From the NCBI GenBank assembly GCA_031472005.1, contig PZJY01000001.1:3906001-3970000 (forward strand): 64,000 nt of DNA, written 5' to 3'. Within the stretch, counting starts at the first letter, position 1. The number at the start of each line of letters is the position of its first letter. The position numbers were made by a program, and so were the translations under genes. Positions 33,401 to 44,499 of this stretch are shown here, piece by piece. Under the pieces are notes generated by a model. The model made no database searches. It was not told the origin of the DNA and saw nothing but the letters and a program-made list of their open reading frames with translations. This DNA comes from Tetracladium setigerum. Taxonomy: Eukaryota > Ascomycota > Leotiomycetes > Helotiales.

Positions 33401-35348
33401 GCTGCTCATTCTCATGTTCTGTGACCTCTTGGACTCTTTCAAGGGGGAAAGCAGCCGATCCAAGTTCCTTGTCTTTGCGGTACTCATTGTAGTCGAAGGT
33501 GGTGAGAGTAAGAATGTCATTGAAAGATGTGACAATGACATATTTCGTCTCATTCCATTTCGGGCTCGAGTTCTCATGAATGACCTTAGTTTGAGCCAAC
33601 GGAACTCCAGCATTGAAGGAGAGCACCACGTATGGATCGGGGGTACCAGCAAATTTATCGGTATTCTTGAGTCCATGGGCGCCATGAAGCGTGACAGCCA
33701 TCACACCAAGAGCTTGGTCAACAGCAGAACCCGACATCATCTTGGCAACCTCGATGGGGAATACATTAGGAGCATACTATACAAATATTAGTGTGCATTT
33801 CGGGCAAATGTGGCCGATAATTATCAAAGGACTTACCATGATAGGCTCCAAGTTTGCATGGATTTGCTCTTGAATGAAGCTTTCAAGTCCAGGAACGAAA
33901 TTGATATCAAAACCGAGTGTATCACCTCCGAGAGGTTTGCATACATAGTCGATGACTTATTCAGTATTAGTTACGATATTCAAAAAATGGTATAAAATCT
34001 AAAGGAGTGAGCCAAGTGAGAAAATGTGTACTCACCAGGACGTTCCAAGAAGCAGAATTCAATCTTCTGGACGTGGGGAAATGGGATCTGAAGCTTGACT
34101 TTCAGGCGAATGAGGCCAGAGAAAGCCATATCCTCCACAATCACGTCAATTCCTTTGCTAATCATTGCCTTGCCAATCCTGATTTCCAGCACAACCTTGG
34201 GATTGACCTTATTTCGAAGTTGTCGTTTGGTCATGTCAGTGGTATCGGTTGGCGTGAAACTGAATTTCCAATCCATGAGAACGACATCGTCATCGGCTTT
34301 GGGGTAGGTCTTGACGTGCTCCATGCGAGGAGGCTTAGTACCCAGTGTGAAGGTTTTCATGCGCAAACTATCCAAGAATGCGGGCGTAGCAGTGCTTAGG
34401 ACTTGATCGACCGAGTTAATGACCGTTTCAGCCAAAACAGGCTGGAAAATGGGCCAAAACTTGTCCAGAAAGCTATTGATCCACTCCAAACTTTCCACGT
34501 CGGTGTCCAACCTGTTCTTCGACATTTCTCGATTGATGTCGTCTCGGAAATTCCTCCTCACTCTGCGAAGGGAGGTTCGGTAGTATGTGGCGCAAATTGC
34601 CATGATTATGAAGACCCAACCAAGACCTCCGCCAATTGTTGCCACGAACCAGGAGGAGAGACAGGCAAATACGATGACTCCAGTATTGTGGTACCAGTCT
34701 GTGAAATGTCAATTGGAAGCTCTCCAGAAGCAGCTGAGCGACAGTCACTCACCACCAAAGAATTTATCGTCCAGCTTCCCCTCGACCCAAGTTTGATGAT
34801 CTGCAATGTTTTCCTCCTCGGCCAGTTCCTCTGCATCATCCCCACTGCCATACCTAGGAGCCCAGCCAGTTCGTTCGACCCATCTATCGTAGTCCTCGGG
34901 ATCTATATGCCCATTGGTACCATTTGTTAGAGGCTTTCCATCTTTGTCCTTGGGAGGTGCGGTGGGCGCGAGAGCACCGGCAGTTGAGGGGGGCGGTAGA
35001 TCGTAGGCTCCTGGCTTTCCATCGTCTATGTCTGTTGGCACCGAGACGCCTTTTGACTTGTGAACGTGGTGGAAGTTTTCCGGGACGCGCTGCATCAATT
35101 GGAATTAGGATTCATTCTTTCATTCAATTCAATTCAAGGATCGGCTGAGAAAAGCTTACAGCTCTGGCTTGAGCAGCCTTTTCCTCGGGGGTCGCATCTG
35201 GGTCGAAGGTAAATGCTGCCACACCAGCCTTCTTGCTCTCAGCTACAATCTTCTGTTGAGCATCGGCAGAAGTGACGCTGCTATCTGGGTCCCGAGCAGC
35301 TTCGATGACACCCTGGGTCTTCAATTCGGCTTCAGCGAGCGTCGCCAT
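30480..35348 (-). CDS. Tricalbin (SMP and multi-C2 ER-plasma membrane tether)
   Basis: Seven minus-strand exons: 35348-35160, 35089-34753, 34698-34036, 33955-33837, 33776-31914, 31869-31548 and 31492-30480. They sum to 4506 nt, 1501 residues, close to yeast Tcb3. After a soluble Ala/Glu-rich N-terminus, a membrane hairpin lies at about residues 185-215 (FACLSSWFVATIGGGLGWVF). The lipid-binding SMP domain follows (about 230-425; ESLEWINSFLDKFWPIFQPV is its opening helix, and VCKPLGGDTLGFDINFVPGL is near its end). Several C2 domains come next: GVMAVTLHGAHGLKNTDK with PDPYVVLSF; GIARFSVEQAKDLDGT; GVMRFHFVNARDLRN with KSDPYVRVLL; and GKLRVDVLDGADLPAADRNG with SDPYCKFEL. Tricalbins tether cortical ER to the plasma membrane and move lipids. 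The C-terminal 300 residues are Ser/Pro/Gly-rich, ending in a region with QFQIQVKGHNTFGSDDDLGE. The start follows CT-rich leader. Confidence 0.95.
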
Positions 35349-37714
35349 AATGGGGGTAGCTTCCAAGCTCGCCAACTGGCCGGTTGCAATTGCACGGTAG
35401 AATCAATGATGATGACCAGGGCACGTTGCAACAAGCGTTTGTTGGGAAGGTGAAGGAAGAAGGATGGAAGGAATGGAAGAAAGGTGACGGCAATGTGGGG
35501 AGGGGAGAAGAAAAGGGGAACAAGAGAGAGAGAGAGAGGGAGAGAGTGTGGAAAGGGAATGAATGTGTTGAGATCAAGCAGTTGTGGGCCGAACCAAGAA
35601 GTCGGGTTGGAGGTTGGGGTAGGTGGTGTTGCTTGTGGTGGTGGTTTGGAGAGTTTATGAGCTGTTCCTTGACAAGCTGAACCCTTGTCGGGGGCATATC
35701 TGGCAAAAACGTGCCGGGTTGGGGGAGGGAGAAAGGCCGTCTGTATTTGCGTGACGGGAGCTTCTATTTACTTTACAATACCGGAGATGAAGAAAGATTG
35801 AGATAATGATATTTTACACCGGCACCTCCAGCTTCACATACTCTCTTTTACTCTCTCTCTACGATCAGGCCACCTTGCGAGCATGTAGAATTGGTGCGAG
35901 CATCTTGAACTACCTCGATTTCACGATGCAGGCATTATCTGAATCCCTGCCCACTTGGCGATCAGCGTCATCGAACGTCAGGATGGATACGAAGGAGAGC
36001 TACTTGAAGCTGGTTAGTTTGTTCTATCGCCCGAGGGTTTGAAATATATACCAGGTATCAAGCAAGTATATTCATGATGCACTTGATGTTTCTCTCCCTC
36101 ATATACTTCTCTCAGTGCCGAGTAGTGCGCCATTATTTGATGCTCGCATCTCCTCCTCCCCCAAGCTCTGCGGCAGGAAATGGAAGAATGAACGGAATGG
36201 CTCCTCCCAGCCGCGTACTGTATGCTACGCTAGAGCTGTATCAGGCTAGAGCGGCATCCCCAAAACTGAGCCACAGTGGGAGAGCTGTCTCTCTGTCTCT
36301 CTGTCTCTCTTGCATACACGATCGTGGAGATTGGCTTCATCATTAGATTCTACTTACAGCAAAGAGACTGAGTCCGAATGATGGAAATTAGATTCCTTAT
36401 ATTCATATTATCTGCTAAAGTTTGGAGTTGCGGTATGTTGCAGGTTAATTTCACCACTTTTTGTTGGTCTTGTCCCACACACAACTAACCATCCATCCAT
36501 CCATTCTGCTCATCGCTTGCAGCACGAGCACCAAGACGGATTCCTTCGACCTCGCAAGTGCACCTGCAGAACAAGAACAAGAATGGGTGTGCAGTGCAGC
36601 AGTCCAGTACAGTGCCTGAGGTAGCAGTCGCCCACTTCTTTGCTTTCAACCACAGAACCACCACATATTTCAAAAGTAAAATCTTACCCTTCGGAAGGCC
36701 CGACATGGCTGGATATCGATTCTCAGCCACCGAGAGCGTGATGGTTCTGTCTGTTTGTTCAACCTCCACGGCACCGCCGCATCGATCGTGAAATATTCAT
36801 TCTTCTTCCTGTCACGCTTCTCAAACATTGACGGCGTGCGTGGTGGTGGCATTATTGTTTTCCACCTTCCCAATCAATTAATTACCTTCTTCCGAGCTTG
36901 TGATAGAGAGAGCTGACAATGGATGGCCTTGCATCTTCCACAAGATGAGTGAATAGATCTTGCCAGGTAAGATTACCTAAACCTTCTCAAGTGAGAGGTA
37001 AGGTAGATACCTAGATAGATGTACCTTTTAAATACACTATTATTTTAAATATTAAAATATAGTTGAATGAATCAGAAGCCATCTTGAATTAGGTGTTAGA
37101 TATTCATTCCATATATAAAACTACACGAGAAGCCGAGCGGAACAGGAAAAGAAAGAAAGGTAGAACGAAAGGAAGACAGAAGATGGTGGCAATTATCCGA
37201 CGCTCTATTGTTCTAGCAGCTCCCCCCGCCCCTTGTACGGTTTACCCCTCCTCCTCGCTAAAGAAAGAAGCTGGAGTGGCAGCGTAGCGTAGCCTCGCTC
37301 CGCTGATAAGACGAAGCGCGTCCACTATCCTAGCGACCCTTACCTGTAGTGAGTAAAGGGTCCCGTGAAACGCTGGAAAGTTTGGATGGATCCCAGCCTC
37401 GTCAAACCAAACCCACTTTCCGTCCAGCACATTACATTCGCGGATATCCACCACCAACACTCCCTCCATGTACCTTCGTACCCAATCTAAGTCGCATGCC
37501 CGACAAACCCTCAATGTCATCTACCCATGCAACAATTCACCACCCATAACATTCCTGTGCTTGTCTCCGAGAGGACTGGTGCTGAAATAGCTTCACCTCA
37601 GTCGGTCTCTTCCTGGACAAATCTCCCGCTGACCCCTCATCGTACTACAACAGCAAGAAACAACAACCAAATAACAACAAATACCAACTCCTCGGCTGAA
37701 CCAATCTCGCGGAA
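35349..37714. other. Divergent intergenic region, 2.4 kb
   Basis: Promoters of tricalbin (-) and of the large uncharacterised gene (+). It contains a GA-run at 35524-35548, a TCTCTG repeat near 36290-36310, an AT-rich patch near 37020-37080, and a CAACAA-rich leader just before 37715. No supported gene. Confidence 0.5.
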
Positions 37715-40700
37715 ATGGAGGGGCAGGTGAGCAGTGGGAAAGAGGTGGGAAAGGCCCTCAAGAATCGCTTGATGGGCAAGGCTGGCAAGCTATTCAAGGA
37801 GAAGAAGCAGGCGCCCGAGGAGAATAACAACGAGCAAGATGTGGAAGCCTTCCTGCGCCCAGCGTCGTCCGACAAGCTGTATATGATGCCCGCCTCGAAT
37901 AATCCCCAGGCGCCACCTTTAATGCGCCTCGATACGAATGCTGCTCGACGCTGGCCCGCGGCTGCAGATGTCAATAACTCCCAGAGAAGTCGCTCGTCGA
38001 GCCCAAGACCGAGGAGAGGGAGGAAAGGGCTGGTGGTTCGATTTACAGAGGCACAACCAGAGGTCATCGGAGTAGGAGGGGATGAAGCGACACAACCAGT
38101 TGCTGAAATCGGAGCCAGAAAGAGAGCTCATTCACATCCTCCCATGGGCGCAGGTCAGGCACAAATGCCACATATGCTGCAGGGAAACTCTCAGCATCCT
38201 CCACCACAATATGAGCAAAGGTCGCGCGACCAGGAAAATATACCTCCACCTTTACCTTTCCGTCCTGCACAAGACAGACCTGTTTCCCTACCATATCCTG
38301 ATGATAGTCAACCCACTGTTCAGCCTTCTGGGCCCCCTGTTCTGCCTGAAATAGCCTTGATACAGTCAGGTTTCTCTTTGGAGGGGGATAACAACCAATC
38401 ATTCGCAGCAAGAGTGCAAGCTGAGATGCGGTCGGGAGAAGGCAGAGCCTTAGTGCAAGCCGCCTCCGAATCATCTCCCTTCGATCAACACTTTCCAAGG
38501 TCGGAATCACCACTTCCTTTCAGTGAAGAAACGAGTCCGGAGTTGAAGGAACTTCACACCAACACCCTCAACAACACAAGTATCGCAGCCCCGACGGTCA
38601 ATATCCCAATTTTGTCAGAACCCAGACCTCCGCCTTTACCTGCAAAGGAGCAGGTTGCAGCTTCTGATCTTCCTCCTTGGTTAGAGCCTGCCCCGCGAAC
38701 CTCTCCACCAACAGATAACAGAACTCCGACTATCCCAGTGCTTCAAGATCCCGAAATACAGCCCTCTCCCGCTCAAGTAACACCAACCGTTGCAATGTCA
38801 CCAAATTCCCCAAGTCCACCCACCCCACAAGAACCGACAAAATCTCATCTGCGCCCTAAAACGGTAGCTCAAGCCTCGACCTTTAGTCTGCAAGATGTAG
38901 TGGGGCAGTTGGAGATGAAGCTCTGCAAGACTTCTCTAGAAGATCTGCACATCTATACACCTTGTTTCGTTTATCGGCGGAATCAGTTAAACCGCTGCCG
39001 AAATGTTCACCCCAAGAGCTTGTACGAGTTGCACTGTGGTGGTTTCTCAAAGGCAGATCAAATCTTGAGATTTCAATTAGAGAACGGCCGATCGATGCGA
39101 ATGACCAGCAAGAAAATATACTATTTCGACAGCAAGCACACGCAGATCTTGCAAAAGCTCTTTGGATTCTAGAAAATGTCACCTCGCAATTCTCACAGCG
39201 ACAGACTGTTTCGACTGGACCAAACACACCCATGGCAGATCTGCTTAGTGCTCAACACAACATGTTGTCAAGCCTGAAGAAATTGGCAGTCTCGATGAAA
39301 CGAAACAACTTTCTACCGCCAGACCCAGACGATGCTCCACTTCCTCAAGGAGTTGAAAACACTATCTGGGTTGCGGATGATGGAAATCGCTCCCTAGTTA
39401 CAGGCCAGAGATTTACGTCGGTGCTTTCTCTTTCAGAGTCGTTTTCCCTCAGCGATACGGAACATCACTTCCAATATGGACGTATGTTTGTCGAGGCTAT
39501 CGTGTTGGAAGAGGCAGCTTCACAATACTATCGTTGCCACGTTCTACTCTCAATCTTGCGTAGTCAACAGGAGAAGGGATTGACAGTTACGATAGCAAGT
39601 CAAGACGGTATACTCAATCTAGGTATTCAGCATGACAAGTCTCGTGGGCCAACATGGGAGGATGTCACATGGCAAAAGAAAGACAACACCTTTGAGGTCA
39701 AGCTGTCAAGAGGATTTGTTCTTCGGATTCACTGCCAAGCTCAAGATTTTGGACAGTTGTGGAACCTTTACGCTTTGCATAACGAGATTTACGCGATATT
39801 AGATCCTCGAGGCAACGAAGAGTTGATATTCGATACAACAGTTAAGACGTTCCAGCAATTTATTCTCACTTCGGGTGAGCCTACACCGACTGCTCCTTTA
39901 CCAAACTGCTATTTGCGGGTTTTCCAAAGAGTCATCTCAGAGAAAGGAACCTCTGGGGCTCGACCTAAACATCGTGGATTCCGTATTGGTCTATGCACAA
40001 ATTCTAAAACTAAGAACTTGAAGGGCGTTGATCGCACCTTGTTACCCAATCTTCCCATCCAGTTCGGCTATCTTCGTGGAGAGGGTGGTTTCCCAGCTCT
40101 TCTCTTGAAATCCAGTGACGAGGAATCGGAAAACAACATTGTATTTACCTTCGAAGATGAAAATCACCGTACACGGCTTCATACTTTACTTACTGGGCTT
40201 GCGCTTGGAGACGGCGAGGAGGTTATGCAACACTCGGCTATCAAAGGCTTCAGCGTCACAAATGACAAGAAATATTCCTCGGAATGCTTAAAGTTATTCG
40301 ATTGGAAGTCATTGAAAGTTATCAACGAGAGTTGTGGAGAAGCGCAGCCAGCCAAAACGATACACTCAGACCGTCTTCGCGTTATCCTTGACTTTAGATC
40401 TGGCACAATCACCGATCGTTTCAACTTGGGGCCAGGAGAGCTGAAAATACGACTTGAAGTCGACAGTCCAACTGAACTCAAGCTCCTCCGTCGACCCCAG
40501 CAAGATCTAACCATCTCCGTTTCCGAATCACAGGTCCTCAAAGAACTCCCCGGCGAACTTGCCGACCTCCTCCGGGTGATGGGCCGGTACGACACAACAC
40601 GGACATACACCTTCCCAGACGTGCACCAACTTCACCTCTTCCAAACCGCCATCACCGGCTTCAAAACAATCTTCGACGGCCTCGCAGCCTCCTTCAACAT

Positions 40701-41216
40701 CTCCCGTCGTCGCATGGTCGTGCCCATCTACAAAAAATGGGACGCCTCGGCCACGCGCATCCAACTCGTGGAGAGAGACAGGACCATCCAACTTCTCGCT
40801 TTCTTCTCCGACTTCAGTCATGGTTCATGCATGAGTGTGACCCTGAAATCCACGGATGTTTACGAGGCATCTGGACGGAGCAATAAATTCTCGGTTAAGA
40901 TTGTCGATGCGAAGTTTGCGCTTCCCCGGACGCTTAATCCCGCAGAGCCGAGCGTGGATCATGAGTTTCTTAGCTTGGATATGCCGGAGTATGCGGCGGA
41001 GCATGATGATATTACTATTGTCTTTGATGCTGAGGCTGGTGAGTTTTCTTTCTTCTCTGATGATTTCTTTTCTTTTTTTAGAGAGAAAAAAAGCATATAT
41101 GTATGTAAATTGATTGCTAACTTTATCATCCTGGTTCCATAGATCGCGAGAGATTCGTTCAATGCTTACCGGCGCCCGTGAAGCAGGCTTCACGTCTGCA
41201 ATCCATGAGGAGATGA
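37715..41216 (+). CDS. Large conserved fungal protein of unknown function, with one frame break
   Basis: Start MEGQVSSGKEVGKALKNRLM follows a CAA-rich leader. The first frame (37715-39172) encodes a Lys-rich amphipathic N-terminus and a long Pro/Ser-rich linker with several PPPLPxR-like segments (candidate SH3 ligands). It then reads DVVGQLEMKLCK at about 38925. The continuing conserved sequence, SRRSAHLYTLFRLSAESVKP and the ELVRVALWWFLKGRSNLEIS block, is in the next frame (38962-41142 ORF). It runs to an intron at 41039-41142 (GTGAGT/TAG) and ends RLQSMRR at 41216. I see no splice pair that joins the two frames, and a single missing base near 38926-38932 restores a continuous protein of about 1,130 residues. 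The C-terminal 650 residues look folded and beta-rich but match no domain I know. I recall similar uncharacterised proteins in other filamentous fungi. Confidence 0.75.
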
Positions 41217-41515
41217 TGATCAGATTAACGACTTAAATGATGACCTTTTCTTTTTGAGAACGAGAGAGAGAGAGATGGTATTATATCAGCGATAGGGAGA
41301 GAGAGCGAGCAGCCGGGTGAGGTGTGAGCGGGGTATAGATTCGCGAGAGGGGTGGTTAAAATGTTATTCCAGAGCATTGCGGTGGAGTTTTGTGTTGGGA
41401 CAAAGATCGCTAATCGCTTGCATGGCTTTTTTATTAAAGGAAGGGGGAAGGGAGGAAGGAAAAGAAAAAAGATATCCAGACGAGCGGGAGTTTTTTATTA
41501 TTATTGTGATTTTGG

Positions 41516-41536
41516 ATATATATATATATATATATA
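41516..41536. repeat. (AT)n dinucleotide run
   Basis: Twenty-one bases of perfect AT alternation in the 3' flank of the large uncharacterised gene. Confidence 0.9.
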
Positions 41537-41947
41537 AGCGAGTTTCTTGTTATGAATTGACAGAGAGAGAGATACCTACCTTAGGTTACTACCTAGGCCG
41601 GTGATTGAATCGAATGTAAAGAAAAGATTCTCAGTAGTACCTCCGTATGGGATTTGAATAAACAAAACCTAACTTCTTTGCCAATAGTTCTATACTCTTC
41701 TTCTTCTTCTTCTTCACACGCACAGATACACACACTCTATCCCACTTGCTCGTTCTTGTTTGTTTGTTTGTTGGGGAGATAGCTGGAGGATACACATAAA
41801 CATGCCAACCTGCCTCTCTGCCTCGCCGACTTTTTGAAGATAATAGTTACGTTTTGTTTTGAAGGTCTTCCGAATTTTTGAGTTGAGGAAAGACTTTGTG
41901 ATAGGATTACACTGTAGATTTTAATGTATTTCTCTTTGAGATGATGC

Positions 41948-41966
41948 GAGAGAGAGAGAGAGAGAA
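41948..41966. repeat. (GA)n dinucleotide run
   Basis: A near-perfect GA run in non-coding sequence. Confidence 0.85.
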
Positions 41967-44499
41967 GGAGCAATGACAGTAGGAAGTAACAAAGTAACTG
42001 GATTTGTGTTTGTTGTCAACTCTTTTTACCATGTGATCTCTTCTCTCCCCACCAACAACCACCACCGTTGAGAAGCACGCTCAAAAGGCACAGTACCTAC
42101 TATTCCTCTCCTCAATCAGTGGGAATAATGGCTTCCATATTGGGTAGTTGTCGAAGGGAAGGAAAGAAATCGCTCTAGGATAACGTTGACTGTTTTGATA
42201 TCTACCTAGTTAATAGCATTCTCAATAAGAGGAGTTGTAATCTTACTACATGTAGCACAGCAAGCGACTTCACTTTCTTCATTCTCGTTCGCAAGATGAG
42301 AAACTTGTGAATTATATTTAGAACCCCCACCCAGCTGTGCAAAAAGTTAGGGCACATGCACTAAGGTTCGGTCCTATGAGAAAGCGTGAAGTGTGTGCGA
42401 GAGAGGGAGAAAGGGTTGATTACTCCCGTCAGACTACCTAAGCGAGGCGAAGTGAGTATTCCATTATTCCAAGAGCCAGGACATCCATCTCGCGAGAGTT
42501 TGACCGAAGAAACTGCTCTGTGTTACAGTAAGAATCGGCAAGTTAAAACGTCCTCATAAGACCTTTTCTTTTTTTTCTTTGGAAGTAAAGATTGATACGA
42601 TGTATAGGTCGAGATGTGCTATGTACAGCAGTGTACAGGGACAACTCCATTAGTAGTTGTGTCCCGGAGGGTAGAAAATAACGGTTGAAGGCACCGCCAC
42701 AAATAGTGAGCGGACAATACAAGTAGCTGCATCATTAGTACTGTGCTGATTTCGATGATGCCGTCAAACGACATGATGAATACGAAGAGTAGGAAGGAAG
42801 TGGTACAGTCCAGGAGGATGTATGCAGTAGTGACATTCTTTCAGCTGACCATCGTATCCATACGCCTCGACGATACAGTTGGTATGATTGATTGGGCCTC
42901 CGAGCAAATGCTGTATTGTATTGTTGTCCACAATCGTCCGAGGATCTGAAAACCCGCTTCCATCTCGTTGGATTCTCTCTACCTCTCTCTCTCTCTCTGC
43001 CCCGGAAACAGAACGTGGGTTAAAAATAGCTCTTGCGGGTGGGTGGTGGTGGTGGTGGACCAGTGGTGTGTCTGTGGGTGTTTGTGTGTGGAAAGGACAA
43101 GGAAGGACTTTTTGGATTCGGGGAGCCTCCAATCAGTGGAGATGGTGGAGATCGACGAAACAACGCCACAAAGACAAGGTCAACAACGGCTCACCTTCGT
43201 CTGCCAGCATCATTTCGGAGATGGCAGAGTGAGTTTGTTGAACTTTGAAAGGAGGAAGATGGGATGAAACTTATTCTTAGCACGCGTAATTGATGGAGTA
43301 GTAGGTGATAAATAGTAAATAGTAGCAAAAAAGGAGGTGGCAAAAGTTGAGACGATTGACTTTGAACTATGTTGGAAGTAGTTCTCGACTTTTTTGTTCT
43401 TTAATGCTTAAGTTTATTATTGCAGTTACGTAGGTCAACGACGAAATAATGCTCACTTCTCTCATAGCAGTTTAGCGCAGCTGTAAAAGTGGCTCAAGCT
43501 CTTAACAGTGTGCGCTAATCACTCCACCAAATACGAGTTGTTCCAGGTGCTGGCTGGCCCTTCCCGCGCAAGCAGGGAAGAGGAAGGGAAGGGAAGCTAA
43601 GTGCCAGAGAAATCAACAAACTAATCGCCTTGGAAGGAAAACAAGCAAAGGCCAACAACTTCTCAACATTTCCACATTTCTTCCTTTCTTTCACTACCTT
43701 CTCCTGTTGACTTCTACTTCTCTCTCTCCAAAGCCTTTTCTTGGCAGTGCATCTCCCCAGCTGACAAAAGCGACAAACTACGGAGCACATACAGTAGCCA
43801 AGACGCTCCTTCACCTGCCGAGAGCAAAGCAGCCCTGCGGTGTCAACTTTTTGGCTGCTGGAACATCTCCCATCATTACCCTCACAAACAAACACTCTCG
43901 TTTCAGATTCCACCACTTCGACCGATCGCCCCTCCGCGCGCGAACCACCTCGAGCCCGCGACCGACGTTTTGACCCCCTTTTTTTACATCTGCTTCTTCT
44001 CTTTTAACGCTGGACGCTTTCCCGGATGACTTCATAATGGTGTCTTGAGACCCCCGTGCAAACGACGAGCGAGCAATAGTACCTTGCCCTTTCTTTATAT
44101 GCGGAGCGTGGCCGACGGGGTACGCGTACAGCGCTGTGAGACGCCAAATGCCATGGAAACGTCGAGATTCGATCGTCGAGGTGTCGTGGGGAATAGTGAG
44201 GCCATCTGGGGACCGAGGAGAGACCAGAAGAATATCATGAGAGCCTTTGCGCGTGTTGGGAGGACTGGTGGTAGTGAATCGTTGGGGAGGAGGCCAACGG
44301 AAGGGGGAGGGAACAACCACATTCAGATTCACCACCCACACCACGCCATTATGATCAGATACCGTCTGCCGACCCAGATCTATCACCGAGGAGGGAATTG
44401 CTAGATCAATGGTCTCGAGAAACGCCGCCGCTGCCAGATGAACGGGATGTTGTAGCCCTTGACCATCCGGCCTACGACTCCCATGCCAAACGCGCCAGA

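Larger units (their letters stand above)
41217..44499. other. Gene-free stretch, 3.3 kb
   Basis: 3' region of the preceding gene and a long upstream region of the TRP-like gene. It holds microsatellites: (AT)n 41516-41536, (TTC)n near 41697-41714, (GA)n 41948-41966, (CT)n 42982-42999 and a GGT run near 43037-43056. From 43,700 the DNA becomes leader-like (CT-rich, few conserved codons). ORFs at 42764-43132 and 43811-44569 on the minus strand lack features of real proteins. Confidence 0.5.

Noticed and set aside
30535..33791. Antisense ORFs opposite the tricalbin exons, one of 288 codons (32925-33791)
   Set aside because: Shadow frames of a well-supported gene, with no features of their own.
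42764..43132. 122-codon minus-strand ORF over a GGT/CT-rich region
   Set aside because: It is a translation of simple-sequence DNA (His- and Pro-rich runs) without codon bias or homology that I recognise.
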